Positions 1 through 9,456 of a stretch of DNA of 64,000 bases are shown here, one piece after another (position 1 is the stretch's first letter; the number at the start of each line of letters is the position of its first letter). The stretch lies in contig JBBTCO010000034.1 of assembly GCA_038043185.1 (NCBI GenBank), positions 8,246 to 72,245 on the forward strand, given 5' to 3'. Both the position numbers and the translations under genes were made by a program. The stretch comes from UBA5009 sp038043185 (GTDB taxonomy: Bacteria > Bdellovibrionota > Bdellovibrionia > Bdellovibrionales > Bdellovibrionaceae). Under the pieces are notes generated by a model that was not told the origin of the DNA, searched no databases, and saw only the letters and a program-made list of their open reading frames with translations.

Positions 1-1040
1 GTAAACAAGGCCGGCTGATCTAAAGAGCTTACCGTCATCAACACACTCATTCGGCTAGCCAGAGCGGGAATATTATCAAAGTTGAGCGTGATCGGAACAT
101 TGATTACTCCCAGATCCCCACGGGCTTGCCCTTTAAACTCAACTGCAGAGTAAACATCTTGAGCGCGAGCTGTTTTTCCTGGGGATAGCGTTTTCAAAAA
201 TACCAGATGGAACATGAATCTTCCCATTCTGATCTTTTCCTCAGCGATTTGATTCAAATTTTGTTTTAAAAGTGAAATACTCATATCCGTTACGTAATTG
301 TATGGAAAAATAAGATTCAGATTTTGATCCACGCTTAAATTTTGGTAATCGATTCCTTTAAAGTTTAAACCCAAGGTGTTGATAACAGTTTGATGGCGAT
401 TCAAAGAAGCCGTGCTAGATTTGTTAGATCCAATAATATTAACATAAACGTCATAATCAAAATTTTTCCCAGATTTTTGATTCAGTTCAGCAGTCTGGTA
501 AACAGCTGCTGAAATTTTATCAGCAGCACTGCGGCCTTGACCAATGTAAAGAACAATCTGAGCTTTTGTCAGAGAAGGATTAAATGAAAAATCGAAGTCC
601 ACAGAACCAACATGTCTTTCTGTTGCTTGAATACTTCTGGACATAAAAACTGTTCTATCACTTTCAGCTGGGTCGAATTCCACAAGCTCTTTCCAAATGA
701 GACAGCCAAAAGCATCTGTGGTTTTCACGACGCCAATGTCACCAGCAACAACTTTAAAGTCAGTCGAAGCAATGGTCTTTGTTTCGGCAATGTCTTTTAA
801 ACAGACTTTTAACGACAAAATCTTTTTATAATTATAGCCATTTGCATTTTGTGAATCGACACCAACAAAATCCTGAACGGCTGTTTCTTTAGGATCAATT
901 AAAAAACTCGCTCCGTGTCCATTTTTTGCTTTCGGAGCTTCTTTTTCCGAGCAAGAGAGCAAGCTCAAAAATCCAAAAGCTAAAAACAAGCTCAGGACTC
1001 TTGTAAAGACTGTTTTATTCAAATTATTTAAACAAGTCAT
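1..1040 (-). CDS. Predicted lipoprotein, C-terminus beyond the left edge
   Basis: The frame is open from an ATG at 1040 to the left edge (346 codons seen, no stop), so the 3' end lies outside the window. A GGAGG site sits six bases before the ATG. The N-terminus has a basic start, a hydrophobic stretch and a lipobox LLSC with Cys at residue 30, followed by Ser-Glu-Lys-Glu, so a lipid-anchored envelope protein is expected. The mature part has no motif I recognise; it is rich in beta-prone stretches (for example DYDVYVNIIGSN). The start overlaps the end of the next gene upstream by 17 bases, which points to co-transcription and translational coupling with that outer-membrane-type protein. Function unknown. 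Confidence 0.8.
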   Translation of the reverse strand, partial: MTCLNNLNKTVFTRVLSLFLAFGFLSLLSCSEKEAPKAKNGHGASFLIDPKETAVQDFVGVDSQNANGYNYKKILSLKVCLKDIAETKTIASTDFKVVAGDIGVVKTTDAFGCLIWKELVEFDPAESDRTVFMSRSIQATERHVGSVDFDFSFNPSLTKAQIVLYIGQGRSAADKISAAVYQTAELNQKSGKNFDYDVYVNIIGSNKSSTASLNRHQTVINTLGLNFKGIDYQNLSVDQNLNLIFPYNYVTDMSISLLKQNLNQIAEEKIRMGRFMFHLVFLKTLSPGKTARAQDVYSAVEFKGQARGDLGVINVPITLNFDNIPALASRMSVLMTVSSLDQPALF

Positions 1041-2217
1041 AATTGACCTCCAAACCTAAGTTATAAACTTCACGATCAAATAAAAATGGTGTATTTTCAA
1101 TTTCGATTGATTTCATGTAAGAACCAGAAAAGGCAATTTTTTGTTTAATCAGTTCTAAACTCAAACCTGTTTTAAAACCTTTTCTATTATTTAGTCTATT
1201 TGCAAAAATTGAGAAGGCGGCCGGGGTTACGTCGGACTCAACCTCAAATACCATTAGATTCGGAGTGAGTTTTATATTCTTACGTGTCCACTCCACTTCC
1301 ACTTTTCCAACTTTGCCTTGATTCTCGTTTTGAAAAGCTTGGTCGTTTTTAATGGTTGCAGCCTTCAGAATCGTCTTTAAATTGGATGTCCATTCCGTTT
1401 CAAAGACAGCTGCCGACTCGGTCCCCGCAAAACCAATGATAAATTGCATATTTTCACCGACTCCAGAAACAGAGGACAAAGAATTTCCCGCGTAGACAGC
1501 ACCACCAGATCCGGCAGTACTTCCTGACACATTAGCTGGAAGATTGCCGAACTTAAATTGAGTGGCCGCTAGTTTAATTGTCGAATTAATTGGAGAAAAC
1601 TTTCCTTCAACCATAGCTGTGCCAGAAAGAAAAAATGGTGTCTTATCTTGGTCAACCACCGTTTTATTAACTCCAAAAGAAGGAATGGCTTCATTTCCAA
1701 TCAATGAAAACTTAAAAGTTTCCATTTTATTTTGAAGTTCAACTTTTTGTTCCAAGCCAGGACTGGTTCCCGCCGACATTACAGATGATAAAGGATTTAT
1801 TCTATAGGCAATAACTCCAGCAGTTAAAGTGATTTCATTAATCGGCTTAAGTTCAATTGCTGCTGTGTCTAAGATGATCAAATTGGCTGCGGCACCATCA
1901 CCATTAAGATAGTTTTGTCCAGCACCTTCACCAAAAATTCCGGTGAGTGCGAAATTAAACTTCAACCACTCAAAATACTGGACACCTATCCCAGCTTCTA
2001 CAAAGGACCAACCCACCGTCGATTTTAGATTTTCATCTCTCATTAAACGACCTAGTGTCGTAATTTTAATGGTTCCTGTATAAACTGTTGCCCCTTCATC
2101 CTCTGTCAAAACCGGTGTATTCATTTTATTTGCATTCGATATAGCTTGCACCATACTGGAAGGACTTCCCCAAACAGCAGTTGAAAATAATAAGCTAAAT
2201 AAAAATACATTTCTCAC
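1024..2217 (-). CDS. Secreted, probable outer-membrane beta-barrel protein
   Basis: About 397 residues from a GTG start at 2217, chosen because it gives a compact signal peptide (VRNVFLFSLLFSTAVWGS, cleavage near Gly-Ser) and has GGGTGG just upstream. A TTG at 2307 would add 30 residues with no signal-peptide character. The mature chain alternates short polar turns with amphipathic strands and ends EVNYDLFK, close to the aromatic-ended last strand of outer-membrane barrels. I do not recognise a named family. It is followed at once, with a 17-base overlap, by the lipoprotein gene, suggesting a two-gene envelope unit. Barrel topology is inference from sequence texture, not from a detected domain. 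Confidence 0.6.
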   Translation of the reverse strand: MRNVFLFSLLFSTAVWGSPSSMVQAISNANKMNTPVLTEDEGATVYTGTIKITTLGRLMRDENLKSTVGWSFVEAGIGVQYFEWLKFNFALTGIFGEGAGQNYLNGDGAAANLIILDTAAIELKPINEITLTAGVIAYRINPLSSVMSAGTSPGLEQKVELQNKMETFKFSLIGNEAIPSFGVNKTVVDQDKTPFFLSGTAMVEGKFSPINSTIKLAATQFKFGNLPANVSGSTAGSGGAVYAGNSLSSVSGVGENMQFIIGFAGTESAAVFETEWTSNLKTILKAATIKNDQAFQNENQGKVGKVEVEWTRKNIKLTPNLMVFEVESDVTPAAFSIFANRLNNRKGFKTGLSLELIKQKIAFSGSYMKSIEIENTPFLFDREVYNLGLEVNYDLFK

Positions 2218-2484
2218 GGTCCACCCATTCTTCAAGAAATTGCGCTCGAACAAGCCTGTCCGAGCCCAACAATATAGACTGTTTTGGGCTTTTCCATAAG
2301 TGTACAAATTTTTTATAGGTAAAAATTCCCTGTCAAACTTCTAGGCAGTGACGACATTTGCCTAAATGAGAGGTTTTGGACAGCTATTCCTCATGAGCTG
2401 CAAACAAATCACTTTTTAGCCGGCACTAACCTAGCACTGTTCAATTCCATTGAAAGACAACACCCTCGCCTTGGAGACGGCTAA

Positions 2485-4080
2485 ATGAATTTTTTAAGAT
2501 ATCTTACATTAGTTACATTAATATCATTTTTGCCTGCGGCCGGCTGGGCCCTAAATTATTACGAGATCCTTGGCGTCACTGAGAATGCTTCAGCTCAAGA
2601 AATCACAAATGCTTATCGCAAAAAAGCGAAAGAGCACCACCCCGATATGCACACCTCTTCGCAAGAAAAAATAGAAGGCGAAAAGATATTCAAATTATTA
2701 AATGAAGCCCACAAGACTTTGTCAGACCCCGAGAGCAGACAAGAATACAATCTGAAAAATAATATCAAGGCGCAAAACCCCGAAAGTCCAACAGAAACAA
2801 CCCAAACACTTGAAGAATTAAAAAATCATCTCGAGAACCTTCGCCAAGCTACTAGCGAAGAAAACATTTATGAGAATATTAAGGAGCTCGCAAAGTTTAG
2901 AGACCTAATCTATTCTCATAAGGATATCTTCGAGGTGTTTTTCACTTCCATGAAAAAGCTTATAATAAATAACAAATTAAAAAATCTATCGACCTCAAAT
3001 CTATTTCTTCGTTTAACAGTAGGTTGGAGTGGTTATTATGCACGATCTGGTGATATGTGGGATGTCCTTCAAAATTTAGTTTTTGAACGCCTGCTAATGA
3101 ACGGTGTTAATCTGCCCACTCTAATAAGAATGATGGACAAACCCATTGATCCTGTAGACGCCGAAATTTTACAGTCAAAATTTGAAAAAACACAGGAATA
3201 TGAACGCTTTTTAAATATAAATCCTAGCTTGGGTTCGATAGAATCCAATTGGCAATCACGTGGGTTTGTCAAAACTCTTAAGTTTTTCCAGGCCGGCAAT
3301 CGCGCAGCTGATAGTATCTTCAGAGCGCTTTTCAATTCTAATCAAATTACTAATTATAAGCAGTTTGTCACTGCAGTACGCGTACTAAAAGAGTCCCCTA
3401 TGTATCTTGGAGAGTCTCTAGATGGACAACTTGGCTATACCTTTACTTTCATCAACGAAATGAACTTTTTAGAACTACTTGATTTGAGCCATATGACGAG
3501 TACTTACCCCATAGAGATACTCGCCTTATTGGAAAATATTCTCGAGTCTCAAAGTGTTAATCCGCGTTTTACGTCTGAGGAGCTTACAAAACTAATTATT
3601 GCCCTCTCGTCACGAGCTTTTGACAGAAAGGGCACTGGAAAAATAGCCTACTATGGCGATCGCGACTTGAACTCTTATCTTGCTGCCCATAAAGGCTATG
3701 ATATGCGTAGTCTTGAAAAGCTCGTTCAAAAAACTGAGGCCTATGAAATTAAACATAATCTGTCTTTTAGCACTTACATAGCGCAAACGATTCTTTATCC
3801 CATTCTTAAAAAGGATATTGTTGATATTTTGAGGAAAAATAAAAAAGTTATAAACCAGCTTTCAAAAGCCCATCGAGATCAAATTGCCATGACAATTTTT
3901 GATCCAAAAGAATCCTATAATCCCAGTGCTATAATAAAAACAGAAACAAGATTACGCGATTCTCTTCACCTAGAAACAGCTCTTCGCTTTCCTCAATTTT
4001 CGTCTCCAATAGATTGGACCAACTTAATAAAGCCTGTGAGAAGCGGTAAAATTGGAATGTGTTCCAATGTATTTAGGTAG
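2485..4080 (+). CDS. Exported J-domain (DnaJ-like) protein
   Basis: 531 residues. A signal peptide (about residues 1-22, ending AAGWA) leads straight into a J-domain, residues 24-90, with YYEILGV, the HPD motif at 52-54 and a final helix KLLNEAHKTLSDPESR. J-domains stimulate Hsp70 ATPases through HPD. The rest (about 95-531) is helical, has no zinc-finger or DnaJ C-terminal domain, and is not a family I know. The ATG is preceded by GGAG at nine bases. An N-terminal signal before a J-domain is odd because Hsp70 is cytoplasmic: either the hydrophobic segment is a membrane anchor with the J-domain inside, or the protein acts outside the membrane without DnaK. Its 3' end overlaps mutS tail-to-tail by 8 bases. 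Confidence 0.8.
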   Translation: MNFLRYLTLVTLISFLPAAGWALNYYEILGVTENASAQEITNAYRKKAKEHHPDMHTSSQEKIEGEKIFKLLNEAHKTLSDPESRQEYNLKNNIKAQNPESPTETTQTLEELKNHLENLRQATSEENIYENIKELAKFRDLIYSHKDIFEVFFTSMKKLIINNKLKNLSTSNLFLRLTVGWSGYYARSGDMWDVLQNLVFERLLMNGVNLPTLIRMMDKPIDPVDAEILQSKFEKTQEYERFLNINPSLGSIESNWQSRGFVKTLKFFQAGNRAADSIFRALFNSNQITNYKQFVTAVRVLKESPMYLGESLDGQLGYTFTFINEMNFLELLDLSHMTSTYPIEILALLENILESQSVNPRFTSEELTKLIIALSSRAFDRKGTGKIAYYGDRDLNSYLAAHKGYDMRSLEKLVQKTEAYEIKHNLSFSTYIAQTILYPILKKDIVDILRKNKKVINQLSKAHRDQIAMTIFDPKESYNPSAIIKTETRLRDSLHLETALRFPQFSSPIDWTNLIKPVRSGKIGMCSNVFR

Positions 4081-6637
4081 AGACGTTTTCTAGCGAATAT
4101 GGCGATTTAAAATCCACCTTGGTGTCTTTAAGTCGCTCTTGCATCTCAAGAACCTTATTCACAACTTGAATCGGAGTCATGTTCGCAAGGTCCATTGAGG
4201 CAATTTCTTGGCCCCAAACTTGTTGATCTTCTTCTTCTGGCTGCTGATTTTCTTCCTCAGGAGAACCAAAGCCCATCAAGGAAAGCTGTGGGCTTACCAA
4301 GGATTTTTGTGCCTCAAGTCCCTTCAACAAATTTTGCGCTCGATCAATAACTGATTTTGGAACTCCGGCCAGTTTTGCAACGTGAATTCCATAGGATTTT
4401 GTTGCTGGTCCGCTCTTCAAGACATGAAGAAAACGAATGTCGCCGGCTTTTTCTGCCACGCTCATGTGTGAATTTTTAACCCCAAAGCCGCAATCTTCCA
4501 GTTGAGTCAGTTCATGGTAATGAGTCGCAAACAATGTATAACCTTTTTTCTCGCTCACTAAATGTTCCAACAAGGCCTGTGCTAAAGAAAGTCCATCATA
4601 GGTGCTCGTTCCCCGTCCGATCTCGTCCAAAATAACCAGGGAACTTGTTGTCGCTTCGCTCAGCAAGGCTGAAGTTTCTTTCATCTCGACCATAAATGTT
4701 GAAAGCCCCTGAGATAAGTGATCACTCGCACCAATTCGCGTAAAGATCGCATCAAAGATAGGTAGCTCTGCCGATGTTGCCGGAACATAGGATCCCATTT
4801 GCGCCATCAATGCAATCAAAGCCACTTGTCGAAGCACCGTGCTTTTACCAGCCATATTTGGACCCGTAATTAATGAAGCTTCACCGGGCCGCAAATAAAA
4901 ATCATTCGGCACAAAATCAGCACCAACCGATTGCTCTACGACAGGATGACGACATGATTTTAGTTTTAAAGATCCTTTTAAATTAAAGACTGGACGGCAG
5001 TAATTTCTCTCTAAACTGAGCCAGGCTAGACTTGCAAGCACATCCATTTGGCTGCAAATTTCTGCCAGATTCAAAAATTCGTGGGCTTGTAGCAGTGTTT
5101 TTTTCCTGAGGTTTTCGAAAATTTCATACTCTAAATCATTGCGACGGGATTGCGCCGATAAAACTTTTCTTTCTAGTTCGATCAATTCATCAGTATAAAA
5201 TCTTTCGGCATTCGCTAAAGTTTGTTTTCGTTTGTATCTTTCAGGAACTTTTTCTTTATGAGTATGAGTGATCTCGATATAGTAACCAAAAACATTATTG
5301 TAACGAATTTTTAAACTGTTAATCCCCGTTTTTGCTCGCTCATCCGCTTCCATCTTTTCCAACAAATCTTGTGAGTTTGTTGAAAGATGAATTAACTCAT
5401 CCAAGGTAGAAGAAAATCCTTGTTGTATCAGATGACCCTGCTTAATTGTCAAAGGTGGTTCCGCCACAATGGTGGATTCGATTTCTTTAGCCATTTTTTC
5501 AACAGCTCCTAAATTCAATTCGATCGAAAGTTGAAAATGATGAAGTTGAATCCATTCGATCACCCGCAACGCTTGTTGCAAGGATTGCGATAAGGAATTT
5601 AAATCCCGACCGTTCACTTGCGACCAAGTTAATCGTGTCAGTCGTCGTTCGATATCGCCAAGTCCCGATAAGATTTTCCTGAGTGCTTGCAGGTCTGCGG
5701 GCTTTGCCCTTAACTCAGTAATTTGATTCAAACGAGTTTCAATTTGGGCTTGATCCTGCAAAGGAAAACTTAACCAGTTTCTGAACTTGCGCGCACCAGA
5801 TGAAGTTTGAGTTCGATTAAGCCCAAGAAAGACACTGCCACTTTCTTCGCCGAAAGAGTTTTGAAAGATTTCAAGATGTTTCATCGCCAAAGTAGAAACA
5901 TTCAACCTTTGTTTCAAAAATCTTTCCTCGAAATTTTTTATTGTTTTTAAATTTTCTTCTGAGGATAAAGACTGAATATAAGAGCGCAATCGTAAGGCCG
6001 ATGAAGGTTCATTGTTTAAACTTTCATTAGCATTTTTATGGACTTCTGAGTGGAAGCTCAAGGTTGTTTTCAAGGACCACTTTTGTAACTTTTCAATCCA
6101 AAGACTTAAGCTATCCTTCAAAAGGATTTCAGCCACGGGAAGCACTTCTAAAAGATTTTTTATAGTTATATCATTGATATTTAAGAAGTAAAAAGCTTCC
6201 CCTGTCGTAGTGTCTACAAAACTAACCGAATCTTGATCGAGACAGACAATATAATGAGGACTGTAGGCTGATAAAGTTTCTGTATCGTAAACCATTCCGG
6301 GAGTTAAAATCCGAGTCACCGCTCGTTTAACCAGACCCTTAGCAAATTTAGCATCTTCGATTTGATCGCAAATCGCGACCTTCAGTCCCCGTTGAAGTAA
6401 TTTGTTTATTGGGCCAGCAATAGAATGATGGGGAACCCCACACATCGGAGTTTCATCCTGTGATTTTTTATTTCTTTGCGTCAGTGCGATCCCAGCAATG
6501 GGCGCAGCTAAAACCGCATCATCATGAAACATTTCAAAAAAATCGCCCATTCGAAACAGTAAAACCTTATCTGGATGGAGGCTCTTAATATCCCAATATT
6601 GTCTCATCAAAGGTGTTAAATTTTTATTTTCAGTCAT
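4073..6637 (-). CDS. mutS: DNA mismatch repair ATPase MutS
   Basis: 854 residues from the ATG at 6637, matching the usual length of about 850. Upstream TTG codons at 6658 and 6652 are possible alternatives; AGGA lies six bases before 6652, so the exact start is unsure. MutS finds mispairs as a dimer and signals through ATP. Visible: the mismatch-wedge motif FFEMF near residue 34, the Walker A box GPNMAGKS near 592, a TRIGASDHLSQGLSTFMVEM-type signature, and the Walker B stretch LDEIGRGTSTYDG near 666. The C-terminus is acidic and Gln-rich before the end. It stands alone on the minus strand and overlaps the exported J-domain gene tail-to-tail. Confidence 0.97.
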   Translation of the reverse strand: MTENKNLTPLMRQYWDIKSLHPDKVLLFRMGDFFEMFHDDAVLAAPIAGIALTQRNKKSQDETPMCGVPHHSIAGPINKLLQRGLKVAICDQIEDAKFAKGLVKRAVTRILTPGMVYDTETLSAYSPHYIVCLDQDSVSFVDTTTGEAFYFLNINDITIKNLLEVLPVAEILLKDSLSLWIEKLQKWSLKTTLSFHSEVHKNANESLNNEPSSALRLRSYIQSLSSEENLKTIKNFEERFLKQRLNVSTLAMKHLEIFQNSFGEESGSVFLGLNRTQTSSGARKFRNWLSFPLQDQAQIETRLNQITELRAKPADLQALRKILSGLGDIERRLTRLTWSQVNGRDLNSLSQSLQQALRVIEWIQLHHFQLSIELNLGAVEKMAKEIESTIVAEPPLTIKQGHLIQQGFSSTLDELIHLSTNSQDLLEKMEADERAKTGINSLKIRYNNVFGYYIEITHTHKEKVPERYKRKQTLANAERFYTDELIELERKVLSAQSRRNDLEYEIFENLRKKTLLQAHEFLNLAEICSQMDVLASLAWLSLERNYCRPVFNLKGSLKLKSCRHPVVEQSVGADFVPNDFYLRPGEASLITGPNMAGKSTVLRQVALIALMAQMGSYVPATSAELPIFDAIFTRIGASDHLSQGLSTFMVEMKETSALLSEATTSSLVILDEIGRGTSTYDGLSLAQALLEHLVSEKKGYTLFATHYHELTQLEDCGFGVKNSHMSVAEKAGDIRFLHVLKSGPATKSYGIHVAKLAGVPKSVIDRAQNLLKGLEAQKSLVSPQLSLMGFGSPEEENQQPEEEDQQVWGQEIASMDLANMTPIQVVNKVLEMQERLKDTKVDFKSPYSLENVST

Positions 6638-6937
6638 CCTATTGAGGTACAATTCCAATCCTGACTAAATCAATCCCAAAAAGAGTTTTGAGTGGAATAT
6701 TAAAGATTTAAGCCTCCCTTTGTGCGATGCAATAGCTTTTTTATACTAGATCCATCCTGGAACTACAATTTTACACACTGCTTGTTGTTTTTACATCCCT
6801 GGATCTTTTTACACTTCGTGATTATTCCCACTTTCGATAAACAAGTTTCAATGTTATAAATCGAACGGAATTTTGTTTAATCCATTTAGAATGTCCTTTT
6901 TGGTTCAAACAAAAAATCTAAATCCTGAGGAGGAAAA

Positions 6938-7696
6938 ATGAAATTAACATTATCTTTGGCAACAGTTTCTTTGTTGTCATCAGCTCTGATTGCTCAAGCT
7001 GACACTGGTTCTGGTTATGATATTTTACGCGAAGGCGGAAAAACAACAGCACGCTTAGAACATTGTGGTGGATCTGCTCGGTTAGAACAACGCAATCGAC
7101 GGCCTGTGCTTGTAATCAATGGAGTTAAAGACTGCACAAACCTCTCTGTAGACGGCGAATATCAAGGAAAACTTGAACGACGTGGCTCTACACTTTCTGG
7201 TGAAGTTGTTATTCACGAAAGAAAAGGGAAGAATGTTCACACAATCACTTTATCTTCTAACTCACGCAAAACTTCTGATGTTGTTCGCGTTGAATCACAA
7301 GGCAGCCAAGGTGGTGGCTCTCAAGGTGGCGGATCATCTCAACGAGCTAACATCGTTTTTGAATTTGGCTGGTTCAGCCACGTTCTTGGCGCTAGTCAAT
7401 GGAGCCGTTTGCATGAGTGCGGTGGAACTGTTGATGCTGTAGTTCAGGAAAACGACATCACTCTTAAATTCAAAGACGTTGAACGTTGTTCTAAATTTGA
7501 TATTTTGAGCGCTAATGGTGATTCTTTAAATTATGAGCAAAAACGTTTAAACGACAGCCGTGGCGGTGGATTCAACGGTAGTTTCACTATTCCTCAACGC
7601 TACATTAAAGCTGGTGGGAATGCAGTGAAAGTAATTCTTCGATCAAATAGCGGAAAAAATGACGATGTTATTTTGATCCGATTCAAAGGACTGTAA
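6938..7696 (+). CDS. Secreted protein with two tandem homologous domains
   Basis: 252 residues with a clear signal peptide (about 1-21, ending ALIAQA) and a strong GAGGAGG site before the ATG. The mature protein has two similar halves joined by a Gly/Ser/Gln linker (about residues 119-136). Each half holds an HCGG or HECGG motif followed by a second Cys (KDC, ERC), likely one disulfide per domain, and ends in a matching stretch, LSSNSRKTSDVVRV versus LRSNSGKNDDVILIRF. This looks like an internal duplication of a small beta-rich domain. I do not recognise the family. It is transcribed alone, with an intrinsic terminator just downstream. A role outside the cell or in the periplasm follows from the signal peptide only. 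Confidence 0.85.
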   Translation: MKLTLSLATVSLLSSALIAQADTGSGYDILREGGKTTARLEHCGGSARLEQRNRRPVLVINGVKDCTNLSVDGEYQGKLERRGSTLSGEVVIHERKGKNVHTITLSSNSRKTSDVVRVESQGSQGGGSQGGGSSQRANIVFEFGWFSHVLGASQWSRLHECGGTVDAVVQENDITLKFKDVERCSKFDILSANGDSLNYEQKRLNDSRGGGFNGSFTIPQRYIKAGGNAVKVILRSNSGKNDDVILIRFKGL

Positions 7697-7721
7697 GAAT
7701 ATAGATTTTTATTAGTTCTTT

Positions 7722-7760
7722 AAAAAACCCCGCTTAAAAAATGCGGGGTTTTTTTATTTT
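7722..7760 (+). terminator. Intrinsic terminator
   Basis: An inverted repeat AAAAACCCCGC / GCGGGGTTTTT (7723-7733 and 7743-7753) with a nine-base loop is followed by a T-rich tail. It lies 26 bases after the stop of the two-domain secreted protein and is the clearest Rho-independent terminator in the window. Confidence 0.9.
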
Positions 7761-7827
7761 TAAGGACGTTTAGTGAATTAGGAGAACCTTACAATTGACC
7801 CAAAACAATTTCTCCAGTAACTGTCCA

Positions 7828-8229
7828 CTAATTTCCTAGGCAAGCATAACAACTTTTGATAACGCGGCTTTCAATATTATGAACCCCTCTATTGTCAATT
7901 AGAGTATATTTTATTTGCATATCTTCGACCTGGAAACAATTGTATCCTCTGTTCGAAGCAAATCTGGCACAGTCCTTAACGCCAACTTCATCATTTAGGG
8001 CTCCCAACCGATCACAATTACCCTTAGGAACATTTGTTGTTTCTTTATATTCGTGAATTTTAGTAAAGGCACTAATTGGAACAATTCTATTTTCATTTTT
8101 GGTTTCAGTTAAGAAATTGCAAGAAGCGATTCCAAAAGACTGTGTTGCAAAAATAGATATAAAGCCAAAGGTCGCTATAAGTAAAAGATTAAACTTAAAT
8201 TCAATTTTATTTTGTTTATTGTTATTCAT
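7828..8229 (-). CDS. Small secreted cysteine-rich protein
   Basis: 133 residues from the ATG at 8229, which has GGAGAG four bases upstream; an ATG at 8241 lies on the wrong side of that site. The first 30 or so residues form a long signal peptide with a polar N-region (MNNNKQNKIEFKF) and a hydrophobic core. The mature part has six cysteines, including a terminal SCYACLGN, so disulfides are likely. No family recognised. It is in a run of minus-strand genes for secreted proteins (7.8-10.3 kb). Confidence 0.7.
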   Translation of the reverse strand: MNNNKQNKIEFKFNLLLIATFGFISIFATQSFGIASCNFLTETKNENRIVPISAFTKIHEYKETTNVPKGNCDRLGALNDEVGVKDCARFASNRGYNCFQVEDMQIKYTLIDNRGVHNIESRVIKSCYACLGN

Positions 8230-8274
8230 TTTTCTCTCCATTTTTTATTTTTTTGGGACAAATATTTTGTTTTA

Positions 8275-9168
8275 TCAAGGACGTTTAGCGAAATCAGCAG
8301 AACCCCAAGTGGGATATTCCGGTGCAGTTGAAGTGGCTAGCTCTCGAAGCGATAAAGCTCGGCTCTGAGTTTTTAGAACCATATCAGCAAGAACCACTCT
8401 TCCTAAAAAAGTTTGGCTTTCTGAAACACCAATTGTTCGAGTCAGCGGCGACGAACAAATTGTTTCTTCGTAAGCATGTTTCTTTTCTGAATCTGAAAAG
8501 CTGAAAGACAGTAAAAAACTTGAAACAGCTATACCCACATCGCTGGATCGATCAGCATAGTTTGTGGTGGTGCATGTAGAAACCTCTTGCACTCCCAAAA
8601 AGCTAAACTGTGCTACCCGTTGCGCCGTTTTTTTGACCAAGGGTAAAATTGAATTGAAAGAATCATTGGAAATATTTACTGCCAACTGTAAAGACTTTGC
8701 GGCCATGACCTTTGCATAGACAATAGCAAGCTCGTTATCTTTAAAGTAAGAAATCAAATTAGCTTTTAATTCTTTAAAATCTTCAGCTTGACGACGGTTA
8801 AATTGAGAAACTTCTGCAGCATTCGTCGTCATAATTTTTGCGACATCCCAATTCCGATGACCAGAACCCGACAGCAAGCCAAACAAGATGCTAAACGCGC
8901 CGCTTTGACTGTTATTTTCAGTTACAACCTCTTGTCGCTTTTCATTGAGCGTATTTTCGACAGAGCTGATCATTTTGTCTAAGCCAACGGCGTCGGCAAT
9001 TTCATTAGCCGCTGCTGCCGCTGTCACCGCAGCAGTTAGATATTTTTTTGCACTTTCTAGAGTTTGAATATCGGCGATCGTTTTTTGGTATTTGTGCAAA
9101 TCTATTTTTGCTTCGCTAGTTATCACTGTAAAAAATAAAACTATTGTCATTGTAAATTGTTTTTTCAT
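8275..9168 (-). CDS. Secreted protein of unknown function
   Basis: 297 residues from the ATG at 9168, with AAGGAG correctly spaced upstream. The frame also runs backward into the N gap but without a start there. A signal peptide (about 1-20, ending ITSEA) is followed by an Ala-rich helix (AKKYLTAAVTAAAAANEIA) and a mostly helical chain with two cysteine spots (STCTTT and TICSS). No family recognised. The promoter side of this gene lies within or near the assembly gap. Confidence 0.7.
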   Translation of the reverse strand: MKKQFTMTIVLFFTVITSEAKIDLHKYQKTIADIQTLESAKKYLTAAVTAAAAANEIADAVGLDKMISSVENTLNEKRQEVVTENNSQSGAFSILFGLLSGSGHRNWDVAKIMTTNAAEVSQFNRRQAEDFKELKANLISYFKDNELAIVYAKVMAAKSLQLAVNISNDSFNSILPLVKKTAQRVAQFSFLGVQEVSTCTTTNYADRSSDVGIAVSSFLLSFSFSDSEKKHAYEETICSSPLTRTIGVSESQTFLGRVVLADMVLKTQSRALSLRELATSTAPEYPTWGSADFAKRP

Positions 9169-9199
9169 AAAAATCTCCTTAATTATTATTGAATTTTTT

Positions 9200-9299
9200 N
9201 NNNNNNNNNNNNNNNNNNNNNNNNNNNNNNNNNNNNNNNNNNNNNNNNNNNNNNNNNNNNNNNNNNNNNNNNNNNNNNNNNNNNNNNNNNNNNNNNNNN
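9200..9299. other. Assembly gap (100 N)
   Basis: Exactly 100 unknown bases, the conventional size for a gap of unknown length. One flank (9300 onward) is a 102-bp tandem repeat, so repeat collapse is the likely reason the assembly broke here. The 3' end of the gene starting at 10304 and the spacer before the gene starting at 9168 are hidden in it. Confidence 0.99.
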
Positions 9300-9456
9300 A
9301 AAACACTGTTCTTGCGCTTCGACTCGGGTAACGTAATGACTGATTGAATCGGCAAACCCATAACAGCTTCTAGAGCTTGTAAGTTTGCGAAAAATATTTT
9401 TAAAACACTGTTCTTGCGCTTCGACTCGGGTAACGTAATGACTGATTGAATCGGCA
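9300..9456. repeat. 102-bp direct tandem repeat inside a coding region
   Basis: A 55-base block beginning AAAACACTGTTCTTGCGCTT occurs at 9300-9354 and again at 9402-9456, with a period of 102 bases. It codes on the minus strand for a 34-residue unit (ADSISHYVTRVEAQEQC and onward), preserving frame. The array enters the N gap, so the copy number is unknown and may be larger than the two copies seen. Confidence 0.9.

Noticed and set aside
612..800. Plus-strand 62-codon open frame
   Set aside because: It lies wholly inside the lipoprotein gene on the other strand, which has a ribosome site and signal peptide; taken as a shadow.
9300..9456. CRISPR-like array
   Set aside because: The repeat period is 102 bases, in frame within a coding region; repeat and spacer are not distinct and no cas genes are near.
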